A DNA stretch of 46,978 bases from JAZKSG01 sp036626215. GTDB lineage: Archaea; Thermoplasmatota; E2; DHVEG-1. Shown piece by piece: positions 1 through 8,243 of this stretch. Both the position numbers and the translations under genes were made by a program. The first letter of the stretch is position 1; each line of letters begins with the position of its first letter. The stretch is from assembly GCA_036626215.1 (NCBI GenBank), contig JAZKSG010000007.1:1-46978 (forward strand), read 5' to 3'. The notes below the pieces were generated by a model. The model made no database searches, was not told the DNA's origin, and was given only the letters and a program-made list of their open reading frames with translations.

Positions 1-537
1 GCCCCGTGAGCTTGTTCCGATTGGGGTGGCAGATTTCAGACGATTCAATTTACTTTTATTAAAAACAAAAATTAGATAATATACTTTTATTTAAATCTCT
101 AATGAGTAAGAAGAAAACAAAAAACCATTCGAGAAAACCGGAAAATGGACAATGAAAGAGCCTTACACACACATATAAAGTTTCTATCAAAACAAGCCTG
201 AGGGAATTGTTTTGTTCCGTTCTTTTGCACTTGATGCACCGTTTATTGTTTCTATGTCTGTTATGGTTGCAAGTCTTGTATTTAATCATTCGATCATAAT
301 TTAATTATTCCGTCAGATTAGCGGATAACAAGAGGACAAGCAGGATTAACTGTTGCATTATAATAATAGTTGCATCAAACACTCTAAATCTGGCGGCAGA
401 TGTAGAATCTATAAAATTTCAAGGAGATATAGACCAATTCATAGTGAGGAGGGTAATAAAAAAATTTGTTTTTGTATATACTTTCCGTTCAACAGATGTA
501 TTGGGTTTTTATCTCTGTCACGACTTATTAGCAAAAT
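1..537. other. Left-edge region without a supported gene
   Basis: I find no convincing gene here. A 76-codon minus-strand frame at 59-289 has a few Cys and His residues but no recognisable family and no ribosome binding site. The plus-strand frame starting at 353 is the reverse of the small secreted-peptide gene further right. A short direct repeat GTTGCAT occurs at about 351 and 371. The string CTGTTGCATTA (about 350-360) recurs at about 6223-6233, downstream of the second copy of the leader gene, which may be coincidence. The stretch is probably decayed sequence downstream of the minus-strand genes. Confidence 0.4.
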
Positions 538-861
538 TTATGACATTGTAGCACATGTTATCCAGTCTGTTCTGCCATGGTTGTCTCTTAGTCCCTCTTG
601 CGGAAGAAAGATAGGCAGAGGGATAAATATTCTGTTTTCTAGTAGGTTTGTTATGAAGTTTTGTATTTTTTGTTTTATTTGTTGTGTTTTTTCGTTGATA
701 CTTTGTTTGGTTCTGGTTTTGAATAGTGGGCTGTCTAGTTTGTTGGGTTTTTCTTGTTTGTTTTGTTGTGATGTGGTTGTGTTGACTGCGGATACCATGG
801 TGGTGGTTATTAGTATGAGGGCGGTTATTAGTCCGAAAATTAGTATTTTTTTCCTTTTCAT
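538..861 (-). CDS. Small secreted/membrane peptide, leader copy A with unique tail
   Basis: I do not recognise a named family. The 107-residue product starts with MKRKK, has a hydrophobic segment at about residues 7-26 ending in an AxA-like site (signal peptide or single membrane helix), then a Thr/Gln/Lys-rich linker and an amphipathic Lys/Gln/Ile-rich helix (about 55-76) ending in NLLENRI. Residues 1-78 are identical in DNA and protein to the gene at 6894-7214. Residues 79-107 (beginning FIPLPIFLPQ) are unrelated to the other tail. The start lies about 30 bp after the stop of the upstream large membrane gene, so it may be the last gene of that operon, although no clear Shine-Dalgarno site is seen. 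It could instead be a secretion leader cut off from a larger surface protein. Expression is unproven. Confidence 0.5.
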   Translation of the reverse strand: MKRKKILIFGLITALILITTTMVSAVNTTTSQQNKQEKPNKLDSPLFKTRTKQSINEKTQQIKQKIQNFITNLLENRIFIPLPIFLPQEGLRDNHGRTDWITCATMS

Positions 862-866
862 CTATT
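628..866 (-). repeat. 239-bp direct repeat, copy A
   Basis: Bases 628-866 are identical to 6981-7219 with no mismatch or gap that I could find, at a constant offset of 6353. The repeat spans the start codon, five bases before it, and exactly 78 codons of the small secreted-peptide gene. It stops precisely after the Ile of NLLENRI, and the flanks on both sides differ. Such identity between AT-rich copies implies recent duplication or gene conversion. Confidence 0.95.
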
Positions 867-892
867 GTATCGGACTTTTCTTTGTGCCCCAT

Positions 893-3412
893 CTAATTAG
901 GTTTTAATATATCTTCAAAAATATAATATTCAAAATTATAGATCTGCCTTAAATCTTTGTTCGGTTCAGTAAAAGAGTTGCCCATGATTTTGTTGCTAAA
1001 CGTATATGAATCCACCATTGTAACAATCTTACCTCTTCCTATGTTTTTAACAGCTAAAACAGAATTGTTTTTTTGTGTAACAAAAACTTTTTCTCCACCA
1101 TTGATTGTGAGAAGAGGCATACTGATATTGCCAGGGTATGTATTATCGCTCGGGTGTTCTTCACCAGAAGAGGTCACCATGTAGGCTGAGTCATTGTAAA
1201 AAATTGACATGTTGAATCTTTTTAGCAGTTGATTAGCAGTTGAATCTGTGTTTTTTATACTATCCATTAGCAAAACTTTACCACCATTCTCTAAATAATT
1301 TTCTACCATGTCTATCTCTTTATTTTTGAACTCCTTTTCAGGATTTATCATCACTATTATATCTCCTGTTTCAACCGCTTTTTCAAGTGTTTTTTCAATT
1401 GAAGGATAGTATCCCACCCTTTGAGTCCAAACAAAGAAAGTACTGAAGGTTTCACTTGATGTAACTTCAGCTGTTGTAGGGTCGCTTTCCAAGGTTATAT
1501 CAGAGTGTTCGGTATCAAAACATACCTGTGTGAAATCTTCTTTTGGAGTTGGCGTTGTATAGTTTGAGTGATTAATATTTGAAAAGATGGGTGTTGCAAC
1601 TGAGAAAGACAACAAACCGACTAATAAAAAGATATATAAAATGAATATTTTTCTTTTTTTTCTTAGGAAATATAAACTTGCTATGAGTGATACTCCTGCG
1701 ATAACTGTGAAAACATCGTTCATACAAGAAAAATGGTTTTCTCTGTTTAAATATTCAATAGATCCTAAGTTGAAATCTTTGTATCCATCCATAAACATAC
1801 AAAAATTAGAGAAACAGGTGCTATCAGTAAACGCTAATACTCTACCCTCCCCATGTTTTACTGCAGCAACTTGTAAAAGCAGTCCGTATTCATTATCCAA
1901 AGATTCACCTATGCCCTGACGGAAAAAGTTTTCAGTTGAATATACTCCCTTCTCGCCTAGGAGTTGATTTCCAATTATTACATTTTCAGAGTTTAGAGGA
2001 GCTTCAAGTGTACAAGAAGTTTTAAAATCAAATTTTTCCATGTTCTGGACAATGGGATGAGGGAATAAGGAGCTGGTTTTAAAAGTGGTGAGTCCTCCTT
2101 TATTTATATCATGCGTTGATTCTGTTTTAAATTTAATATCAAATTTCTTTGAAATCTGATTTAGATACATGTTCATACCAAAAACATTGGTATGATCACC
2201 TATAAGATATAATCCTCCTCCATTTCTCACAAATTTCACGATATCTCTTATTTCTTGACTGGAGTACTTGTTTGTAGGGCATTTCAAGATAAGTATGTCA
2301 TAGTTTTTTAAAACTTCAGAAGTTAAACGATTTTCAATGTTTTTTTCTACATCATAATATTTATCGAGCCATTCAGCCCAGTTATAGTAGTTATAAGTTG
2401 AAAGCTTACCATACCATTCTTTATCCATCTCTCGGGTTGTGTTCTCCCAACTACTATGATATTCGTCTATCAGAATGCGCCCATTTTTTTCAACACCTGG
2501 ATCTTGAAAAACAAAAGCACCTGTAAGTGAAAAAATGAAAATAAAGACAAATACGGCTGCGGCAAAAGTTTTTTTGTCTAAATTGAGAGATTTAAAACAA
2601 TCAAAGTTTATTTCTAAATCTGAAAGCGGAAGAAATCTCATCAACAGCAAGGAGAATGGTACAAAACTAAAGAAAATCAGATTTGCATCCCAGAACAAAG
2701 TTATGTCTTTAGATTGAGTGAAATAAAACAAGACAAGTATATACCTTAGTAGAAGATAAAAGCCGCTTAGTACCAAGAAACCTGTAATGTAAAAACACTT
2801 TCTTTTTTTTCTTTTTAAAAAATAAAACAAAATCAAGGCACCTATCAACATGTTAAACCATGTGAAAAAACCTAGTTTTTCCCAGGTCGTAGTAACTGCA
2901 TAGGTTTTCTGCAGAGTTTGAACAAAAACTATACCATTTTGGACAGAGGTTTCTAAACCAAAAAATCCGCCGATTGTGGAGACAAAAGGTGACAGAAAAT
3001 CTGCTCTGTGGCCATGGGAAACAAAGATTGTGTATAGTGGATAAAACATCGTCTGAATTGTAATTATTATACCGCTGATCGATATACCTAGGAAAACCCA
3101 GTTTTCTTTTTCCCTTTTTAATAAGAAGTTTTTAAACCAGTAAAATATTGCTGCTATCGTTAAAATTATGCCTCCCAAACTGTATGGAAAAGGCACTATT
3201 ATGATAAAAAATACTAAAGGAAGTAGAATTATCAGATATCTTTTATCAACTTTCGCAGTTCTTTCTTTCCAGAATGCAAATATGTTGAAAATTATACCAA
3301 CGATTAGGAAAATTAATGCGGTGGTGTAATTAGGTTCTTTGAATATTGGTATGAGGTGAAACCAGCTAAAAGAAATAAATAGCAAACCCGGCCAAAGCAG
3401 TAGTTTCTTCAT
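893..3412 (-). CDS. Polytopic membrane protein: exosortase-like region plus two DUF4350/GATase-like domains
   Basis: The 839-residue protein has about eight membrane helices in residues 1-300, a soluble domain at about 305-565, two helices at about 570-625 and a second soluble domain at about 640-835. The soluble domains carry the NGGGLYLIGDHTN (GDHTN near residue 404) and NGGKVLLMD patterns of DUF4350/GATase-1-like folds. The helices at about 150-260 resemble an exosortase/archaeosortase core in spacing. The expected Cys is absent (the region reads TTTWEKLG), the middle Arg is present (R223 in LLRYILVL), and the expected His position holds Trp241. The start codon overlaps the end of the upstream paralogue by 4 bp, so the two genes are surely co-transcribed. 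A role in surface-protein handling or assembly is inference. A GldG-like transport accessory is an alternative. Confidence 0.6.
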   Translation of the reverse strand: MKKLLLWPGLLFISFSWFHLIPIFKEPNYTTALIFLIVGIIFNIFAFWKERTAKVDKRYLIILLPLVFFIIIVPFPYSLGGIILTIAAIFYWFKNFLLKREKENWVFLGISISGIIITIQTMFYPLYTIFVSHGHRADFLSPFVSTIGGFFGLETSVQNGIVFVQTLQKTYAVTTTWEKLGFFTWFNMLIGALILFYFLKRKKRKCFYITGFLVLSGFYLLLRYILVLFYFTQSKDITLFWDANLIFFSFVPFSLLLMRFLPLSDLEINFDCFKSLNLDKKTFAAAVFVFIFIFSLTGAFVFQDPGVEKNGRILIDEYHSSWENTTREMDKEWYGKLSTYNYYNWAEWLDKYYDVEKNIENRLTSEVLKNYDILILKCPTNKYSSQEIRDIVKFVRNGGGLYLIGDHTNVFGMNMYLNQISKKFDIKFKTESTHDINKGGLTTFKTSSLFPHPIVQNMEKFDFKTSCTLEAPLNSENVIIGNQLLGEKGVYSTENFFRQGIGESLDNEYGLLLQVAAVKHGEGRVLAFTDSTCFSNFCMFMDGYKDFNLGSIEYLNRENHFSCMNDVFTVIAGVSLIASLYFLRKKRKIFILYIFLLVGLLSFSVATPIFSNINHSNYTTPTPKEDFTQVCFDTEHSDITLESDPTTAEVTSSETFSTFFVWTQRVGYYPSIEKTLEKAVETGDIIVMINPEKEFKNKEIDMVENYLENGGKVLLMDSIKNTDSTANQLLKRFNMSIFYNDSAYMVTSSGEEHPSDNTYPGNISMPLLTINGGEKVFVTQKNNSVLAVKNIGRGKIVTMVDSYTFSNKIMGNSFTEPNKDLRQIYNFEYYIFEDILKPN

Positions 3413-6063
3413 TTTAAAACACCTCTTCTTTCCATTTCATCTAAAAGATTTTTCAAAAATTGGATGTTCCCTGGCCATAAAGTCTCCATTGATTCAATGT
3501 TTTTATCATATAGAAACTGACTGTCTCCTATCAAAATTAATCCTCCTGATCCATGTTTAGTAAATGTTACTAGATCATATCGTTCGGTGAGGTCACTCGG
3601 CCAAGCCACCAATGTTTCTGTGTTTTTATCGTCTCCTCTATCGATAGCCCAACTGTCTACAAAACGAGTTTGATTTTGAAACAACTCAGGTTGTTCTTCA
3701 GTATAAGGAACTGGACCTAGCGGAAAGTCGTATATGTCCAAATCAAATTCTTTGAGAAGAGGGATAGAGGCGGTTTTATCCTCATAACCTGTCGCCAATA
3801 ATACTAATCCACCGTTTTTCATATAATTTTTAAGAAATTTGACTTCTTGATCAGTAATTTTTCTGGTAGGGGCATTTAAAATCAGCATCTCACTTTTTTT
3901 GATTTTATCTGGTGAAAAATCATTCAGTATTAAAGGTAGATAGTCATCTCTTATGAGATTTGTCATCATTCCTGATAGAGACTGGTCCTTATGTGGTTCA
4001 ATGTTTAATCTTTCGTTGTGAGATGTGTCTATATAAACTATATCGCCATGAGTTGGTGTTTCTTGAATCATCATGGCGTTAAAACCTGTTGATAAAAAAA
4101 TTGCAATGCAGATAACTAATGGAAACACTACGAAGTTTATTTTTTGGGTTTTGAATTTGAAGTATAGGAGTGCAGAAAAAAGTAATAATATTAGTGATGC
4201 TGATATCTGTGTAAACCTCATGTTTCTACTCTCTGTATCGTCTAGCCAGCTAAATACTGCTTTAACTGTAGGGTTTGAATGAGGGAGAGCAAGATTTTGA
4301 AAACCAGAAGTGTCTCCAAAAGCCATTACTTTCCCGTCGCCATGGTAGGCTCCTGCAGCAAGGATGATATCTCCTAGTTGTTCATGAGTTTGATATTTGT
4401 AATCTCCAAGATTTGCGTTTTCATTATCATAATTGCCTTTATCTGAAAGACCATACCTCTCTATGATCATAGGGAAGGAATCAAGGCTAACGTCCAAGGA
4501 TGCACCTACGCCAATCTGAATCTGGTTTAAATGTTTTATTTTATGTGAAACAGGATTATGCATCAGTTGATAGCATGGTCCCCAGTTGAAATTTTTGTCC
4601 ATTGAGAGAGCTGAATCAAAACGATACCTTATACCTGTAGGGTTAAGAAGATTGTTTAAAGATTTTTGTGTATTTCCCACATCTGTGTGGTCTCCTAAAA
4701 CGAGAAGGGATCCACCTTGTTCTACAAAATCCCATATAGCTTTTTTTTCTTTATCTGGGAAATATTTTTTTAGATTTATTACAACGAAGATGTCTACATT
4801 TTTTAGTAAATCACTCGTTACTTCTTCTGATTCGATAATCTTACAATAGCTGCTGAAGTTAACAGGTCTAATAGAAATATTATTCATTCCTGTTTTATAG
4901 TTAGCTGATGCATTATTGTATGTTTGGGATATATTTTTTGGAAAGTTTTGCTCCATAAATTTTGTTTTATTTTTTACCACTATTTCTGTGTTATATCCTG
5001 AGTTGTTCATATAGTAGGGTAATAAACCAAACATCCCAGTTGCTCCTTCTCCAAACTTGGTGTAATCAGGAATTCTCCAATCTCCTAACATGTTTTGTCC
5101 ATAAAATAAAATGGTTTTCTCTCTGTTTATCTTACTGCTGTCTGTTGTTGGAAAAATAGTTATTATAAAAACAGAAATTAGTAAGAAAACTATGGACCAA
5201 ACCACTCCGTTTTTTACAAGTTTTTTAAAACCAATATTTTTCCGATTATGTATTTTAAAAATATTGAATTTTGCTTTAGTTTTTATAATATATATCATGC
5301 TGGGTATTAGTAGGAAAATAAGTAGAGCATAATGGAAATTTAATGCTTCACTTTTTTCAAAGTTTATGAATTGGATCATCACTAAGTAAACTGCCCAGGA
5401 AATGAAAAGACCTGCTAAGTTCAAAATAAACCTTTTTTTGTTTCTTCTAGATGTCAGAAAGATACAGAAGGAAAAAATCAGAAAAATAACTAATATCCAT
5501 AGGCCGCTTACTGAGGGTCCTAAAAATAGTGTTTTTCCGGTTAGCCATCCTATAGTTTTTGTATACTGGATTGAAAACTGTTGGAATAAATACCATAACT
5601 GAGGGATAGATTGAACGAAAATGAAGAACAGGGAATATATGAACGATGTTAATGTGAGTATATTCAATTCTTCTTTTCTAACTTTGGCGGTTTTTAATAT
5701 TGCAATTAAACCTGATAAAAATATTGGTACTGAGATAATCCACAAAGATTGAGTCTTTGTTAAAGTAAGCAATAAAAAAGAGGCTGTGATTAGTGTTATT
5801 CCAAAAAAACTTTTCAGATATCTATTTTTTTCTTTTTTTCTCAATGATTTATATATGGGGGTAAATGGTATATTGAAAAGTAGCAATCCAATTAAAACAT
5901 ATGTAGAAACGGAGGACATAAAACCTGGTTCTGAAATATAAAAGTTTCTTGATAGTAAAGCTAATGTAAGAAGTATCAAAGATGCATTTGTGATTTTTTT
6001 ATATAAATGCTTTTTTTTTAGCTTCGAAAAATATTCTTTTTTAATTTCAGTCCAGTTTAGCAT
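3409..6063 (-). CDS. Paralogous polytopic membrane protein: exosortase-like region plus DUF4350/GATase-like domains
   Basis: The 884-residue protein has the same architecture as its downstream neighbour: N-terminal helices (about 25-305), a soluble domain (about 315-600) containing QGGSLLVLGDHTDV (GDHTD near residue 455), a helix pair, and a second soluble domain with NGGLVLLATGYED. The exosortase-like core is clearer here. LGPSVSGLWILVIF (about 181-194) matches the EACSGLRSLL region of exosortases but with Val where the catalytic Cys should be. The middle Arg is not seen in FISWAVYLVMIQF. A His is kept (H244 in NFHYALLIFLL). The gene heads a two-gene minus-strand operon, with the second start inside its stop. 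It is probably a non-catalytic relative of the sortase-like family. Function is unknown. Confidence 0.6.
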   Translation of the reverse strand: MLNWTEIKKEYFSKLKKKHLYKKITNASLILLTLALLSRNFYISEPGFMSSVSTYVLIGLLLFNIPFTPIYKSLRKKEKNRYLKSFFGITLITASFLLLTLTKTQSLWIISVPIFLSGLIAILKTAKVRKEELNILTLTSFIYSLFFIFVQSIPQLWYLFQQFSIQYTKTIGWLTGKTLFLGPSVSGLWILVIFLIFSFCIFLTSRRNKKRFILNLAGLFISWAVYLVMIQFINFEKSEALNFHYALLIFLLIPSMIYIIKTKAKFNIFKIHNRKNIGFKKLVKNGVVWSIVFLLISVFIITIFPTTDSSKINREKTILFYGQNMLGDWRIPDYTKFGEGATGMFGLLPYYMNNSGYNTEIVVKNKTKFMEQNFPKNISQTYNNASANYKTGMNNISIRPVNFSSYCKIIESEEVTSDLLKNVDIFVVINLKKYFPDKEKKAIWDFVEQGGSLLVLGDHTDVGNTQKSLNNLLNPTGIRYRFDSALSMDKNFNWGPCYQLMHNPVSHKIKHLNQIQIGVGASLDVSLDSFPMIIERYGLSDKGNYDNENANLGDYKYQTHEQLGDIILAAGAYHGDGKVMAFGDTSGFQNLALPHSNPTVKAVFSWLDDTESRNMRFTQISASLILLLFSALLYFKFKTQKINFVVFPLVICIAIFLSTGFNAMMIQETPTHGDIVYIDTSHNERLNIEPHKDQSLSGMMTNLIRDDYLPLILNDFSPDKIKKSEMLILNAPTRKITDQEVKFLKNYMKNGGLVLLATGYEDKTASIPLLKEFDLDIYDFPLGPVPYTEEQPELFQNQTRFVDSWAIDRGDDKNTETLVAWPSDLTERYDLVTFTKHGSGGLILIGDSQFLYDKNIESMETLWPGNIQFLKNLLDEMERRGVLK

Positions 6064-6479
6064 GTCCTAAATCTGAGAATATATAAGCCATTTTTAAATT
6101 TGATGTTTTGCATTCAGTACTTTGGAAGGTAGAATTTTTAATCTCAAATTTCGGAATCCTTAGGGAGAGACCCGGTTTCAATGTTTTCCAAATAGGTCTA
6201 TTTTTACCCACTTTCCGAAGTACTGTTGCATTACAAAAAAAGATTTTAGTAGATATGTTTTATTGGGGTAACTCGTTCGTTAAGTATTTATATGATGTTT
6301 CTTTGACCAGTGATCACTTGTCACTAATTATTTTGTATTTCTGGTATTGCCCCCTCTTTTTACCATCTTATCTTATAGTTGGCATAGTATGGGTATGGTG
6401 TTGTTTCGGTCAGCATAGTGGAGCGAGGGTATAGCATAATTTTACTGTGCCACAATTTAGAGTATTAAAATGTGTCCGG
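6064..6479. other. Gene-poor AT-rich stretch upstream of the membrane-protein operon
   Basis: No supported gene is seen. The stretch holds the promoter region of the minus-strand gene starting at 6063. It contains a near-perfect inverted repeat, CAGTACTTTGGAAGGT at about 6116-6131 and its imperfect complement at about 6209-6224, enclosing about 80 bp. A minus-strand string encoding TYLLKSFF at about 6240-6263 faintly recalls the TNLLENR motif of the leader genes, but it is too weak to call a copy. Confidence 0.35.
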
Positions 6480-6484
6480 TGTTT

Positions 6485-6600
6485 CATTCTCTGAATAGAG
6501 ATTGTAGCAGTAGGGCAAGAAAGAATGTTCTTTTTTCTAGTAGGTTTGTAAGCATGTTTTTTATTTTAGTCTTTAAAGGCAGTGGGGGGAAAGGGAGAGA
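6485..6600 (-). pseudogene. Diverged leader-helix remnant with its own short tail
   Basis: Read on the minus strand, this stretch encodes KTKIKNMLTNLLEKRTFF followed by a short hydrophobic tail and a stop. It aligns with KQKIQNFITNLLENRIFI of leader copy A. At DNA level about 35 of 43 bases around 6526-6568 match the end of the 239-bp repeat, including TTTTCTAGTAGGTTTGT. No signal peptide precedes it in frame, so it is a fragment or silent cassette rather than a gene. It lies downstream of leader copy B on the same strand. Confidence 0.5.
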
Positions 6601-6800
6601 GCCAGCAAAGAAATCCAGTGTATATGGTGCAAGATCCCTTAAATACAGTTGAAGAGTCCTTAGTTGCGTCTCCTATGGGATTATTTAATGTCTTTTTTCC
6701 TATGCATATTTCCAACAAACAGTATATTGGCCCTGGTATTCTGTTTCCTAATTTTTCTACGTTGATGATGTTACTGTCACTCTTTTTGTCTTATTATAGA
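6601..6800 (-). pseudogene. Second tail-like remnant downstream of leader copy B
   Basis: In one minus-strand frame this stretch reads NVEKLGNRIPGPIYCLLE and continues open to a stop near 6571. It resembles the junction and tail start of copy B, LLENRIQGPVYRLLN, with NRI, GP, IY/VY and LL in register. The DNA match is strongest at about 6730-6746 versus 6968-6988. The frame has stops just upstream and no start or leader. It is best read as a decayed copy or an unexpressed tail cassette. Confidence 0.4.
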
Positions 6801-6893
6801 TATAGAAAAAGGAGGAGTTTTCTATGATGTTATTATTTTTTGTTTTATTTATGTGTTTACTGCTGACATCCTTGGGAATTTTGTGCTGAATGC

Positions 6894-7214
6894 CTAATAG
6901 CAAAAACAATAGGTTGATTTGTATGTATTGCTGGATTCTAATTCGGTCAATGGATTTAGTAGGCGGTATACCGGTCCTTGTATTCTGTTTTCTAGTAGGT
7001 TTGTTATGAAGTTTTGTATTTTTTGTTTTATTTGTTGTGTTTTTTCGTTGATACTTTGTTTGGTTCTGGTTTTGAATAGTGGGCTGTCTAGTTTGTTGGG
7101 TTTTTCTTGTTTGTTTTGTTGTGATGTGGTTGTGTTGACTGCGGATACCATGGTGGTGGTTATTAGTATGAGGGCGGTTATTAGTCCGAAAATTAGTATT
7201 TTTTTCCTTTTCAT
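6894..7214 (-). CDS. Small secreted/membrane peptide, leader copy B with unique tail
   Basis: This 106-residue product has the same first 78 residues as the gene at 538-861: a positively charged start, a hydrophobic segment with AxA-like end, a Thr/Gln/Lys linker and an amphipathic helix ending in NLLENRI. Its tail, residues 79-106, starts QGPVYRLLNPLTE and shares nothing with the other tail. It begins 56 bp downstream of the arvC stop on the same strand, so it may be read from that operon. An alternative frame starting at 7227 is open for longer but lacks a signal sequence and is probably a shadow. Function is unknown. It may be a real small surface peptide or a truncated leader. Confidence 0.5.
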   Translation of the reverse strand: MKRKKILIFGLITALILITTTMVSAVNTTTSQQNKQEKPNKLDSPLFKTRTKQSINEKTQQIKQKIQNFITNLLENRIQGPVYRLLNPLTELESSNTYKSTYCFCY

Positions 7215-7219
7215 CTATT
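6981..7219 (-). repeat. 239-bp direct repeat, copy B
   Basis: Identical to 628-866. The left boundary coincides with the codon junction after NLLENRI, and the right boundary lies five bases before the start codon. The sequences outside the repeat do not match, except for the weak tail-like remnants described to its left. Confidence 0.95.
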
Positions 7220-7270
7220 TTTTCCACCTAACCTATAATATATATGATATTCTTTTATATAATTTCCCCT

Positions 7271-7810
7271 TCATTTATTTGTTTTTTCGTTTATCTTAAA
7301 GGCTGATGGTAGATGGATGGTGTAACTTCCATCTTTTTGTATTATTATGGGTTCTTCTTCAAGTAGTCCTTTTAGGTCTATGCCGTAGCTGCCGGTTTTT
7401 TCTATGTCTATGGTTTCTGGTTGATCTTTATGTTCCATTTCTTTCTGTATTTTTTCTATCATTTGTTTTCTGTATTTGTCATCATTTATATTGTGTATAT
7501 CTGATCTGTTTTCATCTGATTCTTCTTTTTGTGATAGTTGTTTTTTTACTGCTTTTCTTACCTCTTTGGGTTTTATGTTTACCCAGTTCCCTTTTTCGTC
7601 TATCACTTCTTTGTTTTGGTTTTCCATTAGTTCGGATATGGCTGAGTTTACATCTTTACCCATCTTTTTTCTTTTTGTATCTCTTTCTTTTTCGTCTAAT
7701 GGTTTTTTGGTGTAAAAAAATCTGTTTCCTCCACATTTTGGGCATCCTTTTAGAAGCTGCGGAGATCCTTCTTCGAATACTTTTCCACATTTTAAACATT
7801 GATGAGGCAT
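7271..7810 (-). CDS. arvC: OapC/ArvC-type zinc-ribbon protein
   Basis: The 179-residue protein starts with a zinc ribbon, CLKCGKVF (C5, C8) and CPKCGG (about 23-28), followed by a long charged, probably disordered or coiled linker rich in Lys, Glu and Asp. It ends with a conserved-looking segment (about 133-174) containing YGIDLKGLLEEEPIII and YTIHLPSAF. This layout is that of the archaeal zinc-ribbon protein encoded with an Era-like GTPase and a DUF2073 protein, called OapC or ArvC. It is the third gene of a minus-strand operon with gaps of about 10 bp. In haloarchaea the GTPase of this operon is linked to extracellular vesicle formation. The role of the zinc ribbon itself is not defined. 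Confidence 0.8.
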   Translation of the reverse strand: MPHQCLKCGKVFEEGSPQLLKGCPKCGGNRFFYTKKPLDEKERDTKRKKMGKDVNSAISELMENQNKEVIDEKGNWVNIKPKEVRKAVKKQLSQKEESDENRSDIHNINDDKYRKQMIEKIQKEMEHKDQPETIDIEKTGSYGIDLKGLLEEEPIIIQKDGSYTIHLPSAFKINEKTNK

Positions 7811-7819
7811 ATTGTTTTT

Positions 7820-8233
7820 TTAACTCCCTTTTCCTGCTATTATTTTTGTTTGGATCATATTGTTGTCTTTTTTTACTGTTTTGAGTAGGTTGGCGGGTCC
7901 TATGAGCGTTATCCTAGGTTTTTGTGGGATTCCTAATAATTTTTGTATAAAAGATGGTTTGTTTTCTCCGTATCCCTCCATTTCTACACCTATGAATGTG
8001 TCTTGTTTTATTTCTTTCATTGTGTTTTCTATGAGCTCGGTTTGTTCCATAGGTGTTAGGCCGTGTTCTAAAACCAGTATTTTTCCTTTTTTAACTTCTT
8101 CAAGGATAAATTTTTGTTTTTCTTCATGTGTTAGTTGGTCTAGTTTTTGTTTTGAGACGAGGTTTACTGCTATTCCGTCTTTATCTTTGTCGTCGGATTT
8201 TTTTTGTTTTTCTTTCTTTTTTTTCTTCCCCAT
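7820..8233 (-). CDS. arvB: DUF2073 protein, OapB/ArvB-type
   Basis: The 137-residue protein begins with a very Lys-rich stretch (residues 3-20), then a compact domain with LVSKQKLDQLTHEEKQKFILEEV, VLEHGLTPMEQTELIE and FIGVEMEGYG, and ends in an alpha/beta segment (KPRITLIGPANLLKTVKKD). These are features of the archaeal DUF2073 family, always found beside an Era-like GTPase. It sits between the GTPase and the zinc-ribbon gene with 10-bp and 9-bp gaps, so all three are one transcription unit. It probably partners with the GTPase. The biochemical role is unknown. Confidence 0.8.
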   Translation of the reverse strand: MGKKKKKEKQKKSDDKDKDGIAVNLVSKQKLDQLTHEEKQKFILEEVKKGKILVLEHGLTPMEQTELIENTMKEIKQDTFIGVEMEGYGENKPSFIQKLLGIPQKPRITLIGPANLLKTVKKDNNMIQTKIIAGKGS

Positions 8234-8243
8234 ATATGTTTTT

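Noticed and set aside
59..289. A 76-codon minus-strand frame with a Cys/His cluster (possible zinc-binding peptide).
   Set aside because: No ribosome binding site, no family pattern, odd mix of hydrophobic and aromatic residues, and it lies in decayed-looking DNA.
353..907. A 184-codon plus-strand frame across the first repeat, and a similar one at 6919-7299.
   Set aside because: Both are the complement of the leader genes, rich in Phe, Cys and Val because of the T/G-rich strand. The minus-strand frame has a proper signal peptide.
6116..6224. Near-perfect inverted repeat (CAGTACTTTGGAAGGT and complement) as ends of a small mobile element.
   Set aside because: The enclosed 80 bp has no other element features, no flanking duplication is apparent, and the arms are not found elsewhere in the window.
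628..7219. The two 239-bp repeats as long terminal repeats of a composite transposon.
   Set aside because: They are direct repeats that coincide with codon boundaries of a gene, have no inverted ends or target duplications that I can see, and no transposase lies between them.
7306..7884. A 192-codon plus-strand frame opposite arvC and arvB.
   Set aside because: Extreme Leu/Phe/Cys composition is the signature of reading the opposite strand of a Lys/Glu-rich gene. The zinc-ribbon and DUF2073 frames are clear family members.
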